From a virus: DNA of 47,184 nt. The stretch covers positions 1 to 47,184 of the IMG/VR virus record IMGVR_UViG_3300028007_000004; one strand, given 5' to 3'. Each line of letters opens with the position of its first letter. Position 1 is the stretch's first letter. The notes under the pieces were generated by a model. That model was not told the DNA's origin, ran no database searches, and was given only the letters and a program-made list of their open reading frames with translations. This document shows positions 40,602 to 47,184 of the stretch, one piece after another. A program made the translations under genes and the position numbers.

Positions 40602-43445
40602 TTAATCAAATTCAACATCATATCTATCGATATGAATGTATGCGGTTTGTTTTCCAAAACCGTTAAAATGTAGCTGATTTTTTGCCTTCACCCACTTACT
40701 TCCTTTCCTGCATACAGACTCTCTGATCATACGGTGGTACTCTCTGGTGTTCCAATTATTGATGTCTTTTCTCGTAAAACCCATAAGATCAAAAAGTATA
40801 TCCAAAACACATATTTTAGCTCTTTCTACGATTATTGGCTCATATCCATTTTGATCACACCAATGCTTAACACCTTCAATCGCTTCATTTCTGACTACTT
40901 CTTTTTCTTCCGGCGTAAAGCCTCGTTCCTTCCCCTCTGCCTCTCTTATCTTGTTTATCAGTCCCTCCCCCGCAATTTTAAACTTATCCCCCCATACACC
41001 TGTGTACTCTTTACGCTTGTACATATCCATGTACTCCCACTCGAAAGGAATAGGCATATCAAAATACGTCGCTATCATTCCGCCTCTCTCATCCCCCACC
41101 TTATTCGCGGTTTGCTGCTCCTTGGCTTGTTCTATGGCTTCGCCCTCTAGCACCAGCTTCTCCCCAGCCAAATAACGCTCCAACGCCTCCGCCCATATTT
41201 GTTTCACGTCCTCCCCTGACAGATCCCCCTTTCCATCTTCCCCACCCCACAAGCTCTTAGTCCTTCTCTCAAAACCATCTTCTCCGTCCTCAATATTAAT
41301 CGGCCACCATCTACGGTTCTGTTCGTCTTTCAGGAACCCGTCGACTTCGTTAGTGGTAGCGGTGAACACGCACTGACGATCGAAAGTCTCGGTCCGCTTT
41401 AAATAAGCCCCACGGAAAGTATCGCTACGCTTCGATATGAAATGCTTCACGCTCTCTACCTCGGCTTTTTTAAGTCCGGCTAGTTCTGCCAGCTCAATAA
41501 TCCAGAAACCCTGTATGAGCTCATAAGCCTCCTTAGTACCAACCCCTCCGAAACTATCAGAGTACCACTCACCACCCAACCGAGCAAATATCTCACTCTT
41601 ACCAAGCCCCTGCGACCCGACAAGCGTGATCACGGTGTCGAACTTCACACCCGGGCTGAGCACGCGAGCAACCGCAGCAACTAAGAACTTCCGTGTCGCC
41701 TGGCGCACGTATTCAGAGTCCTCTACGCCGAAGAAATCCATGAAAAGCGTGTCAATACGCTCAGTACCATCCCAGATAGTCCGCCTTTTTAAGTTTGAAT
41801 TCCTGGTCGGCTCATTTTTGAGCGCTCCTTTATTACCTACCGTCGGCTTAACCGAGGGCAGCATAAGCCCTTGCAAATAAGACTTAACAGGGTGAAAAGA
41901 GTGCTTGCGGATGTGTAAGAGCAGAGCGTCTTGGATCTTTTGCTGGCCGGTAATGCCATACACCTTCTCTAAATAATGCCTTACACCACTGTCATCTGCG
42001 TCCGTCATAACATCATAGCCCTTACGCTTGCGTCGCCATGGTGGTGAGACCATAATGCACTCACGCTTACGGAAATCATCCCAAGCGAAAACGCCCTTCA
42101 AGCGCGGATCGTTCTCTAAGATCATTAACACATTATCTACCGTAGAGTGGTAATTGCCTTTTTTGTCCATGGACAGCTTCTCCATCCACTTTACGTCCTC
42201 ATCACCTACATCCACTCTACGCTCCGGCTCGAATGCGGAGTCGAAGGTGAGCAAACCTTCGTTTTGATCATATTCAACAACACCCACCAAATTCCCTTCT
42301 TCATCCACACTGCCTTCGCCCAAAGCACTCTCATCCTCATCCTCTCCGATATCATACCCATCATCAAACAGACTGATACGCTCCTGCCCTAACAAGGCCT
42401 TAACCGGACCATCTTTGGTGACGAACTCAGTCATGGCTGCATAACTTGGTAATGCATTAATAGCGGTACCTGGTTCTGCGTCTTCATCCTTTAAACCGAA
42501 CAAGTGCAAGCGCACCAGATCGAAACTGTTACAGAGCTTACCACCAGCAGGGTCCGTGCTGTGATGTGAATAAGCGAATTTATCATCGTAGGTAACAAGA
42601 CCGGAAGCGGTTGAGCCGTGCTTGTACGTGTAGCGTCTGCCCTCATCCGGACCGTCGACAGGCTGGTACACTTCGGGTAGGAATTTCTCAATTGCCTCAT
42701 GGATATCGTAACAGCGACAGAAGGCACCGACCAGACCAGGCTTTTCAGTTGGCTCGCCTTGCTTCGACATCCCCCTTTCAATCAATCGATCGACTTTAAC
42801 GCTGACCGGGTATTCGCTGATATCTGTCCAATCATCGTACTGAGCGAGCACCGCGTCCACATCAAGCCATTTACCGTCTTGGTACTCGAACACGTACACA
42901 CCATCTTTTGAGGTGCTGGGCCAATACATAAGACGTTCAGGCTCGAAGCCGGTATGATCGAACCACTCAATATCTAGATCACCGGCAACTCTGCGACCGA
43001 TGGCGATGTACTCATCCGGCGAAACAGGTCGAGACAGCGGAAGCACAAGGCGTAAGCGCTGCGCATGCGGTGAGTGTTTGTGCGTGGAGTAGACACAGGC
43101 GGCGCAGTCGTAGAGGAAAGTGAAATCGCCCCACAGGTCAGCTTTAGCAGGGATATGATCAGCGTCGAGCGTGAGCACTTCACGGCTTACCACTGTGCCT
43201 TTTTTACGCCTACCGCCACTGATTGTACCCCCCACAAAAGCACCGATATCCTTGCGCTCGTCTTGCAAAGGCTTGGGCATGTTCATGAACTCTTGGTGCG
43301 TCTCTGTGGTCCGGTGCGTCTCTGAGAGCCTGGCAACCAGATCAGACCATTGCAATTCTTTGTTCTTCCATCTTATTTCCTTGCGGCTTTTACCGATGGA
43401 AATGTGTACCGCCCCGTCGTGGGTAAGTTGAATATTTTCTGGCAT
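40602..43445 (-). CDS. Primase fused to VirE/D5-type helicase
   Basis: In this 947-residue protein the N-terminal part resembles an archaeo-eukaryotic-type primase: LTLDADHI (about 92-99) and HSPHAQRLRLVLPLSRPV (about 124-141). A linker rich in Asp, Glu and Gly lies near 355-400. The C-terminal half is a VirE-type P-loop helicase: Walker A VGSQGLGKSE (609-618), Walker B-like WIIELAEL (648-655), TATTNE sensor (695-700) and NRRWWPI (710-716). It should prime and unwind DNA at the origin; the iteron array lies directly at its 3' end. Confidence 0.9.
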   Translation of the reverse strand: MPENIQLTHDGAVHISIGKSRKEIRWKNKELQWSDLVARLSETHRTTETHQEFMNMPKPLQDERKDIGAFVGGTISGGRRKKGTVVSREVLTLDADHIPAKADLWGDFTFLYDCAACVYSTHKHSPHAQRLRLVLPLSRPVSPDEYIAIGRRVAGDLDIEWFDHTGFEPERLMYWPSTSKDGVYVFEYQDGKWLDVDAVLAQYDDWTDISEYPVSVKVDRLIERGMSKQGEPTEKPGLVGAFCRCYDIHEAIEKFLPEVYQPVDGPDEGRRYTYKHGSTASGLVTYDDKFAYSHHSTDPAGGKLCNSFDLVRLHLFGLKDEDAEPGTAINALPSYAAMTEFVTKDGPVKALLGQERISLFDDGYDIGEDEDESALGEGSVDEEGNLVGVVEYDQNEGLLTFDSAFEPERRVDVGDEDVKWMEKLSMDKKGNYHSTVDNVLMILENDPRLKGVFAWDDFRKRECIMVSPPWRRKRKGYDVMTDADDSGVRHYLEKVYGITGQQKIQDALLLHIRKHSFHPVKSYLQGLMLPSVKPTVGNKGALKNEPTRNSNLKRRTIWDGTERIDTLFMDFFGVEDSEYVRQATRKFLVAAVARVLSPGVKFDTVITLVGSQGLGKSEIFARLGGEWYSDSFGGVGTKEAYELIQGFWIIELAELAGLKKAEVESVKHFISKRSDTFRGAYLKRTETFDRQCVFTATTNEVDGFLKDEQNRRWWPINIEDGEDGFERRTKSLWGGEDGKGDLSGEDVKQIWAEALERYLAGEKLVLEGEAIEQAKEQQTANKVGDERGGMIATYFDMPIPFEWEYMDMYKRKEYTGVWGDKFKIAGEGLINKIREAEGKERGFTPEEKEVVRNEAIEGVKHWCDQNGYEPIIVERAKICVLDILFDLMGFTRKDINNWNTREYHRMIRESVCRKGSKWVKAKNQLHFNGFGKQTAYIHIDRYDVEFD

Positions 43446-43449
43446 AAGG

Positions 43450-44481
43450 TTAGATTATAGATAAGTTATCTAAGTAAGGTGCAATTCGTTTATTTGCTAT
43501 TTCAATGTAATCTGGATTCAGCTCGCAGCCTAAAAAATTGCGATAATGCTTTGCTGCTACCAAAGCGGTTGTTCCAGCACCCATAAAAGGGTCAAAAACA
43601 ACATCACCAATATTTGATCCAGCAAGAACACAAGGCTCTATTAAATCTGGCGGAAACGTGGCAAAATGGGCTTCCTTGAATGGTTTGGTTGTTACTGTCC
43701 ACACCGATTTTTTGTTTGCAGTGGAACGTACTAATAAATTACCGTCTTTATCAAAGTAACCACTTTTACCTGTATGATTTATACTTCCGGACGTAGCGTA
43801 TTTTTTTTCAGCCAACTCAGATTTGCGAACCAAAGCTTTCATAGGTCCGTTTGTTTTCCCCACAGCTCTTTCAGAACCTTTTTGATTTTCTATATCTTGG
43901 GCCAACCTTGCGATTGAAGCGTCTTTTAAAGGTACTCGAATAGCTTCACTATCGAAATAATACTTAGGCGACTTCGACAAAAGAAAAATATACTCATGCG
44001 CCTTAGTGCAACGATCAGTAACGCTTTCAGGCATCGGGTTAGGTTTGTGCCAAATAATATCTTGTCGTAAATACCATCCAGCAGCTCGCAGGGCAAAGGC
44101 AACACGCCATGGAATACCAATTAAGTCTTTGTTTTTAAGTCCGTCGGATAAACCTTTTTTCTGTACGTTGTCGGCCGTAAAAGTTCTGTCTTTTCTTTGG
44201 CCAGACGCGCCTTGTTTTCCAGATTTAGTAGATGTTGCATAACTATCTCCTAAATTCAACCACAGCGTTCCATCCGGTTTAAGTATTCTTTTCACTTCTT
44301 CAAATACGGCTACAAGCTTTGCCAGGTAATCTTCGATGCTCTTTTCCAGCCCTATTTGATCAGGATTTCCGTAATCTCGCAAACCGAAATAAGGAGGGCT
44401 GGTTATGCAGGTTTGTATATAAGCGTCAGGAATGGTTTTTATTGTAGTCAAAACATCCCCTTGTATAATGGTGTTGATCAT
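43450..44481 (-). CDS. DNA methyltransferase, SPPY type
   Basis: This 343-residue protein has motif IV TSPPYFGLRDYG (27-38) near the N-terminus and the S-adenosylmethionine-binding DPFMGAGTT motif (about 293-301) near the C-terminus, an order of beta-class enzymes that make N4-methylcytosine or N6-methyladenine. The WLNLGDSY segment is also typical. No restriction enzyme is seen nearby, so it probably protects phage DNA or adjusts expression. The start lies 13 bases below the next gene's end. Confidence 0.9.
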   Translation of the reverse strand: MINTIIQGDVLTTIKTIPDAYIQTCITSPPYFGLRDYGNPDQIGLEKSIEDYLAKLVAVFEEVKRILKPDGTLWLNLGDSYATSTKSGKQGASGQRKDRTFTADNVQKKGLSDGLKNKDLIGIPWRVAFALRAAGWYLRQDIIWHKPNPMPESVTDRCTKAHEYIFLLSKSPKYYFDSEAIRVPLKDASIARLAQDIENQKGSERAVGKTNGPMKALVRKSELAEKKYATSGSINHTGKSGYFDKDGNLLVRSTANKKSVWTVTTKPFKEAHFATFPPDLIEPCVLAGSNIGDVVFDPFMGAGTTALVAAKHYRNFLGCELNPDYIEIANKRIAPYLDNLSII

Positions 44482-44494
44482 ATAAGTAGGTTAT

Positions 44495-44914
44495 TTATAA
44501 TAAAGGAAGCACTATTTTATCATCAGGTCTGTCAGAAACAACATCTTCTGAATCAAATACTTTTTGTTGTATTTCTTCTACGTCTTTTTTGGCGATGACC
44601 TCACTCAAATCGGCCTTCTCTTGTCTCTCAACATACCTCGCAGCCTCAATAGCGTACTGCTTTACTCCCGCAGCGCCGTACCTGTTATACACACGCTTCA
44701 TTTCTTTCTCGTGGTTGACGGGAACTTTTTTGAACTCTTGTTTCTTGTACTTGTGATTAGGTAAGACAGGAACGCTTTCGTCTGCGATTGATACGACGCC
44801 TTTCTCAATCAATTCAGATCCAGAAACAACTGTTCCAACTTTTTTTACTGTTTCTATTGTAGGCATTAAAGCCGCCATCTTCTTGATGGCTTTGAGTTTT
44901 GATTTTTTACCCAT
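44495..44914 (-). CDS. Small basic protein upstream of methyltransferase, function unknown
   Basis: In this 139-residue protein the N-terminus is Lys-rich (MGKKSKLKAIKKMAAL), the middle has a helix with KEMKRVYNRYGAAGVKQYAIEAARYVERQEKAD, and the end is acidic. The basic start may bind nucleic acid. It is separated from the methyltransferase by 13 bases in the same transcript. No family recognised. Confidence 0.6.
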   Translation of the reverse strand: MGKKSKLKAIKKMAALMPTIETVKKVGTVVSGSELIEKGVVSIADESVPVLPNHKYKKQEFKKVPVNHEKEMKRVYNRYGAAGVKQYAIEAARYVERQEKADLSEVIAKKDVEEIQQKVFDSEDVVSDRPDDKIVLPLL

Positions 44915-44952
44915 GGTTATGTGCGGTTTAAAAATGACAAGGGAAAATGAAA

Positions 44953-45309
44953 TTAAGGTTTCTTTTTGTATTTCTCTCTAAGATAGTTTTCGTACTTAGT
45001 CAGCTCATCATCAATCCACTTTGCTGGCATATCCGGCAATTCTCGGTGAGATCCGATTCGTCGTTTGAGGGTAGAATACGCCCCGTAGCGGATAGATGCC
45101 AGCTCAACCGGATCAGTTGTCAGCGTGTGTACGAACTCAGCGAATTTCGCCATCCTGACAAGCTTGGCTGTTAGGTTCTCGTGGAACTTGTTCTGGTTCT
45201 TTGGCACCCGCCATCCTTTCGGGAACTTACTCTTTTGTTTGCCGGCAGCCTTATCAGCTTTATGCTTCGCAATGCGACGAGCGAATAATTGATCGTATGG
45301 GAGTGTCAT
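44953..45309 (-). CDS. Small basic protein, function unknown
   Basis: The 118 residues are strongly basic throughout (RRIAKHKADKAAGKQKSKFPKGWRVPKNQNKF; RRIGSHRELPDMPAKWIDDELTKYENYLREKYKKKP). The sequence suggests two or three helices without Cys or membrane parts. Binding to nucleic acid is plausible from charge alone. It starts three bases below the next gene upstream. No family recognised. Confidence 0.6.
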   Translation of the reverse strand: MTLPYDQLFARRIAKHKADKAAGKQKSKFPKGWRVPKNQNKFHENLTAKLVRMAKFAEFVHTLTTDPVELASIRYGAYSTLKRRIGSHRELPDMPAKWIDDELTKYENYLREKYKKKP

Positions 45310-45312
45310 AGG

Positions 45313-45516
45313 CTACACATTAAAAGGCTCAATATCAAAAATCTGAACAGATGCATTCTTACTCAACTCTACCACGGCTACTTTCAAACATTCTGCGTTC
45401 AAATACGTCCTGTCCAAAATCTGTATGCGGGTAAGCGACAAGATGATACAGTTATCTTGTTTGACATCACCTGAATCCTTAATCCACATCTTAAACTTAA
45501 TCTTGTAAGTTTTCAT
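45313..45516 (-). CDS. Small protein, function unknown
   Basis: This 67-residue protein starts MKTYKIKFKMWIKDSGDVKQDN and has alternating strands (CIILSLTRIQILDRTYLNAECLKVAVVEL), likely a small beta-rich domain. It lies seven bases from the HNH-like gene and three from the next, inside the operon. No motif is recognised. Confidence 0.6.
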   Translation of the reverse strand: MKTYKIKFKMWIKDSGDVKQDNCIILSLTRIQILDRTYLNAECLKVAVVELSKNASVQIFDIEPFNV

Positions 45517-45522
45517 AATTTT

Positions 45523-45921
45523 TCATTCATCAAACCACTCAACATCTTTCTTCTCGACAGAAGTGGTGACGGTAGCGGTTTTGGTTTGGTAGCAATATTG
45601 CAAATGTTTTTTCTTGTTTTCACCCACGGTTAGTTTTTGCAGGTTTCCTGGCACGTACCCTTTTGTCTCGTCTATTCGATCAACCGAATAAGACTCTTTT
45701 GTTCTGCCTTTACCCGCAATATAGTCCTCTCTGTAACAGAACTCCGTAAATTCTTCCAACGTGATTGTAAACTCTTTACCTCTGCGTTTTGCATTGTTCC
45801 TGAGATTGTTGTATGCAGATCGGATAGGGTTTGCTTCCCGACTTGCCTTTGACCTGCACGTCGAGCATTTCCCATTGTGCTCTACTTTGTTACGACAATA
45901 TTTTTGGGAACACTTTTTCAA
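45523..45921 (-). CDS. HNH-like endonuclease with N-terminal zinc knuckle
   Basis: This 132-residue protein has an N-terminal four-Cys cluster (CSQKYCRNKVEHNGKCSTC) and a later segment YSVDRIDETKGYVPGNLQKLTVGENKKKH, the pattern of a small HNH fold (Asp-Arg-Ile-Asp, Asn-Leu-Gln). It is shorter than most homing endonucleases and has no added DNA-binding module. It could be a nuclease for packaging or a homing enzyme. The start overlaps the upstream gene by 32 bases. Confidence 0.75.
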   Translation of the reverse strand: MKKCSQKYCRNKVEHNGKCSTCRSKASREANPIRSAYNNLRNNAKRRGKEFTITLEEFTEFCYREDYIAGKGRTKESYSVDRIDETKGYVPGNLQKLTVGENKKKHLQYCYQTKTATVTTSVEKKDVEWFDE

Positions 45922-46153
45922 CGGCTTCTTTTACTTTTTCAGGCGGCCAAGGTGAAATGATGGTGTCGGCTCCGTAACTGATACGGGCGTACACAATACC
46001 GTTTTCCCGATAAGGACGTATCGCTGTGATTTGGTAAAAGTCTTGATCCACTTCTTCACAATCCTCAATACTAAATTTTAACCCTTGTTGATACTTTTCC
46101 CAAGTTTCATCGCTGTGTATGAATACCGGTAATGTTACATAGGTTGAGGTCAT
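45890..46153 (-). CDS. Small protein, function unknown
   Basis: The 87-residue protein has a beta-rich pattern with a strongly acidic segment (EDCEEVDQDFYQITAIRPYRENGIVYARISYGAD). The C-terminus (WPPEKVKEAVEKVFPKIL) is helical. It is coupled to the HNH-like gene by overlap. No family is recognised. Confidence 0.6.
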   Translation of the reverse strand: MTSTYVTLPVFIHSDETWEKYQQGLKFSIEDCEEVDQDFYQITAIRPYRENGIVYARISYGADTIISPWPPEKVKEAVEKVFPKILS

Positions 46154-46160
46154 AATGGTT

Positions 46161-46547
46161 TTATATCTTTACAACGTCAATTTTATCTTGTTTCCAATAC
46201 TTCATAACATCGTTCATTTTTCGTTCCCACTTTTGTTTTATGTCTTGTATTCTTCCGGGTGTTGATTCGTAAGGTATCTGTTCAGAAAATATTTTAACGC
46301 TGCCATCTATCATTATCAATTTAAATCCGGCTTCTCGATTTAGAAACATCTTCTTATCAGCTTCTACATCAACAATGTTTGCAATTTCAGATGTTTCTAT
46401 AACTGTTTCATTTATAAGTATTTTCACTGTTGTGGTTTTTAACGTGAATAAAAATTTTGCCTGCCGAGCCCAGGTATTAAACACACCATCATAACTATCA
46501 TAAATAAAATAATTAAACACATTATGTTTACAAATTTGTTTTATCAA
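46161..46547 (-). CDS. Small protein, function unknown
   Basis: From the ATG at 46547 the protein has 128 residues; a GTG at 46427 (VKILINETVIETSE) is an alternative start, since the first 40 residues look less typical. The rest is beta-rich, ending in a basic helix (DIKQKWERKMNDVMKYWKQDKIDVVKI). It overlaps the upstream gene by 20 bases. No family recognised. Confidence 0.5.
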   Translation of the reverse strand: MIKQICKHNVFNYFIYDSYDGVFNTWARQAKFLFTLKTTTVKILINETVIETSEIANIVDVEADKKMFLNREAGFKLIMIDGSVKIFSEQIPYESTPGRIQDIKQKWERKMNDVMKYWKQDKIDVVKI

Positions 46548-47043
46548 TAGCTTCTCCGTTGGGGATTAGGTCGAATAGGTCGAAGTTTTTATCCAACATC
46601 CATTTGTAAGCTAATAGCTCATTGTACCTAAACCCCCAACCCCTATCAAAACAATTAGGCTTACAAAAAGACATAACAGTTTTAATCGGTGTTGCTATAA
46701 GAAACCCTTGTTTTTTATCATACAGTCTTATTACATCTGATCCGGTTTTTACAACACCTAAATCGTAAAACAGGGAAAGAGTATCTAATATGTCTTTTGG
46801 CATACCGGTAATAAACATTTCCATGCCTTCTTCCTCTGTCATAGCTGATAATGGGCGAAGGATGGGTTTTGATTCTTCTGGAGTAATTTCGGTTATAACA
46901 GCTGAACCTATCACAATTTGAAACGCAATATCATCATCATTTTGCACCCCGATCAATTTATGTAGTGACGGTCTGTTTGGCATTAATTCAACTAACATCT
47001 CGCATCCTAAATACAGATGTGCTACGTCTTTAAATTTTATCAT
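46528..47043 (-). CDS. Conserved Bacteroidota phage protein (YLGCEM...ILRPLS), function unknown
   Basis: This 171-residue protein has the opening AHLYLGCEM, the central ILRPLSAMTEEEG and the close FDLFDLIPNGEAIDKTNL, which form a pattern I know from many small, uncharacterised proteins in Bacteroidota genomes and their phages. The start overlaps the junction-spanning Cys-rich gene by 14 bases. No enzymatic motif is visible. It supports the host assignment. Confidence 0.8.
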   Translation of the reverse strand: MIKFKDVAHLYLGCEMLVELMPNRPSLHKLIGVQNDDDIAFQIVIGSAVITEITPEESKPILRPLSAMTEEEGMEMFITGMPKDILDTLSLFYDLGVVKTGSDVIRLYDKKQGFLIATPIKTVMSFCKPNCFDRGWGFRYNELLAYKWMLDKNFDLFDLIPNGEAIDKTNL

Positions 47044-47184
47044 CTTCTTTCAGTTTAAAAGTTATTTTATTATCTTGACGGAGGGGGCATTCAACCGGAA
47101 CTTTTATGTCATCTTGCCAAATCAAAATGTGATGATTTGGATATTGACAATGTGCATAATTATTGCCAAACGAGCAATCCTGAC
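47030..47184 (-). CDS. Small Cys-rich protein, C-terminal part (junction-spanning gene, right copy)
   Basis: This is the same gene as at 1-160, seen here without its start because the window ends at 47184. It ends in TAA at 47032-47030 after KEDDKI. The substitution at 47173 changes the CPF triplet of the left copy to CSF (Pro to Ser). The true gene is 177 bases long when the ends are joined. Confidence 0.65.
   Translation of the reverse strand, partial: QDCSFGNNYAHCQYPNHHILIWQDDIKVPVECPLRQDNKITFKLKEDDKI
47047..47184. repeat. Terminal direct repeat, right copy
   Basis: Identical to 1-138 except for A at 47173 in place of G at 127. Confidence 0.95.

Noticed and set aside
42491-43183. Additional minus-strand frames inside the primase-helicase gene
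   Set aside because: They lie wholly within a confident gene in other phases and show Ser/Arg-rich random composition.
1-47184. Integrase, repressor and attachment site of a temperate phage
   Set aside because: No recombinase motif or CI-like gene found; the Leu762-type polymerase alone is not enough to call it temperate.

Overview
The window reads as one essentially complete genome of a tailed double-stranded DNA phage, very probably a siphovirus, infecting a member of the Bacteroidota. The last 138 bases (47047-47184) repeat the first 138 with one substitution, and a small gene runs across this junction, so the molecule is circular, circularly permuted or terminally redundant, with about 47,046 unique bases. 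The host assignment rests on promoters of the Bacteroidota type (TTTG, a 19-20 base gap, TAnnTTTG), near-leaderless starts without Shine-Dalgarno sequences, signal peptides cleaved before Gln, short lipoproteins, and several small proteins of kinds I associate with Bacteroidota phages. Nearly everything is on the minus strand. The exceptions are an accessory cluster at 6369-8497, two small genes at 37236-37618 and perhaps a small transcript at 23252-23549. I see no integrase, recognisable CI-type repressor, tRNA or CRISPR array.

Layout. 616-6262 (minus) is a replication block: a small winged-helix-like protein, an accessory protein, a DUF2800 nuclease-like protein, a DUF2815 ssDNA-binding-like protein and a family A DNA polymerase interrupted by two related mini-inteins. 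6369-8497 (plus) is a divergent cluster of small, mostly membrane or lipoprotein genes. 8636-10505 (minus) is the lysis region: GH24 lysozyme, a candidate unimolecular spanin and holin-like proteins. It is followed, reading rightwards, by a GIY-YIG homing endonuclease and two small exported proteins. 12088-18363 holds fibre, collar and large tail proteins; 18363-21449 the tape measure; 21481-26597 small tail, neck and tail-tube genes; 26610-32804 the major capsid, scaffold, portal and terminase. 32817-34068 holds small unknown genes under their own promoter. 34678-37081 encodes an M20-type peptidase with an added zinc ribbon and a 491-residue unknown protein. 37905-38462 is an HNH-AP2 homing endonuclease. 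38574-43445 encodes an SNF2-like helicase, a VRR-NUC nuclease and a primase/VirE-type helicase. 43450-47184 holds a DNA methyltransferase, an HNH-like protein and small unknown genes.

How it fits together. DUF2800, DUF2815, PolA, primase-VirE, VRR-NUC and SNF2 helicase form a replication set familiar from other phages; here it lies on two arms separated by the small-gene block that spans the junction. At least four minus-strand promoters share an extended -33 box (TTTGGTTA). In one case two back-to-back promoters share a perfect 11-base inverted repeat, which suggests coordinated early control.

The most unusual non-coding structure is three unrelated repeat arrays. Seven copies of TACTATGCCA in both orientations lie beside a very AT-rich stretch (40310-40571). 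Four 18-base palindromes at 23-24 base spacing are followed by three 27-base direct repeats (37727-37904). A GTGGGAAAA motif occurs three times at exactly 42-base spacing (34583-34680). The first is my preferred replication-origin candidate.
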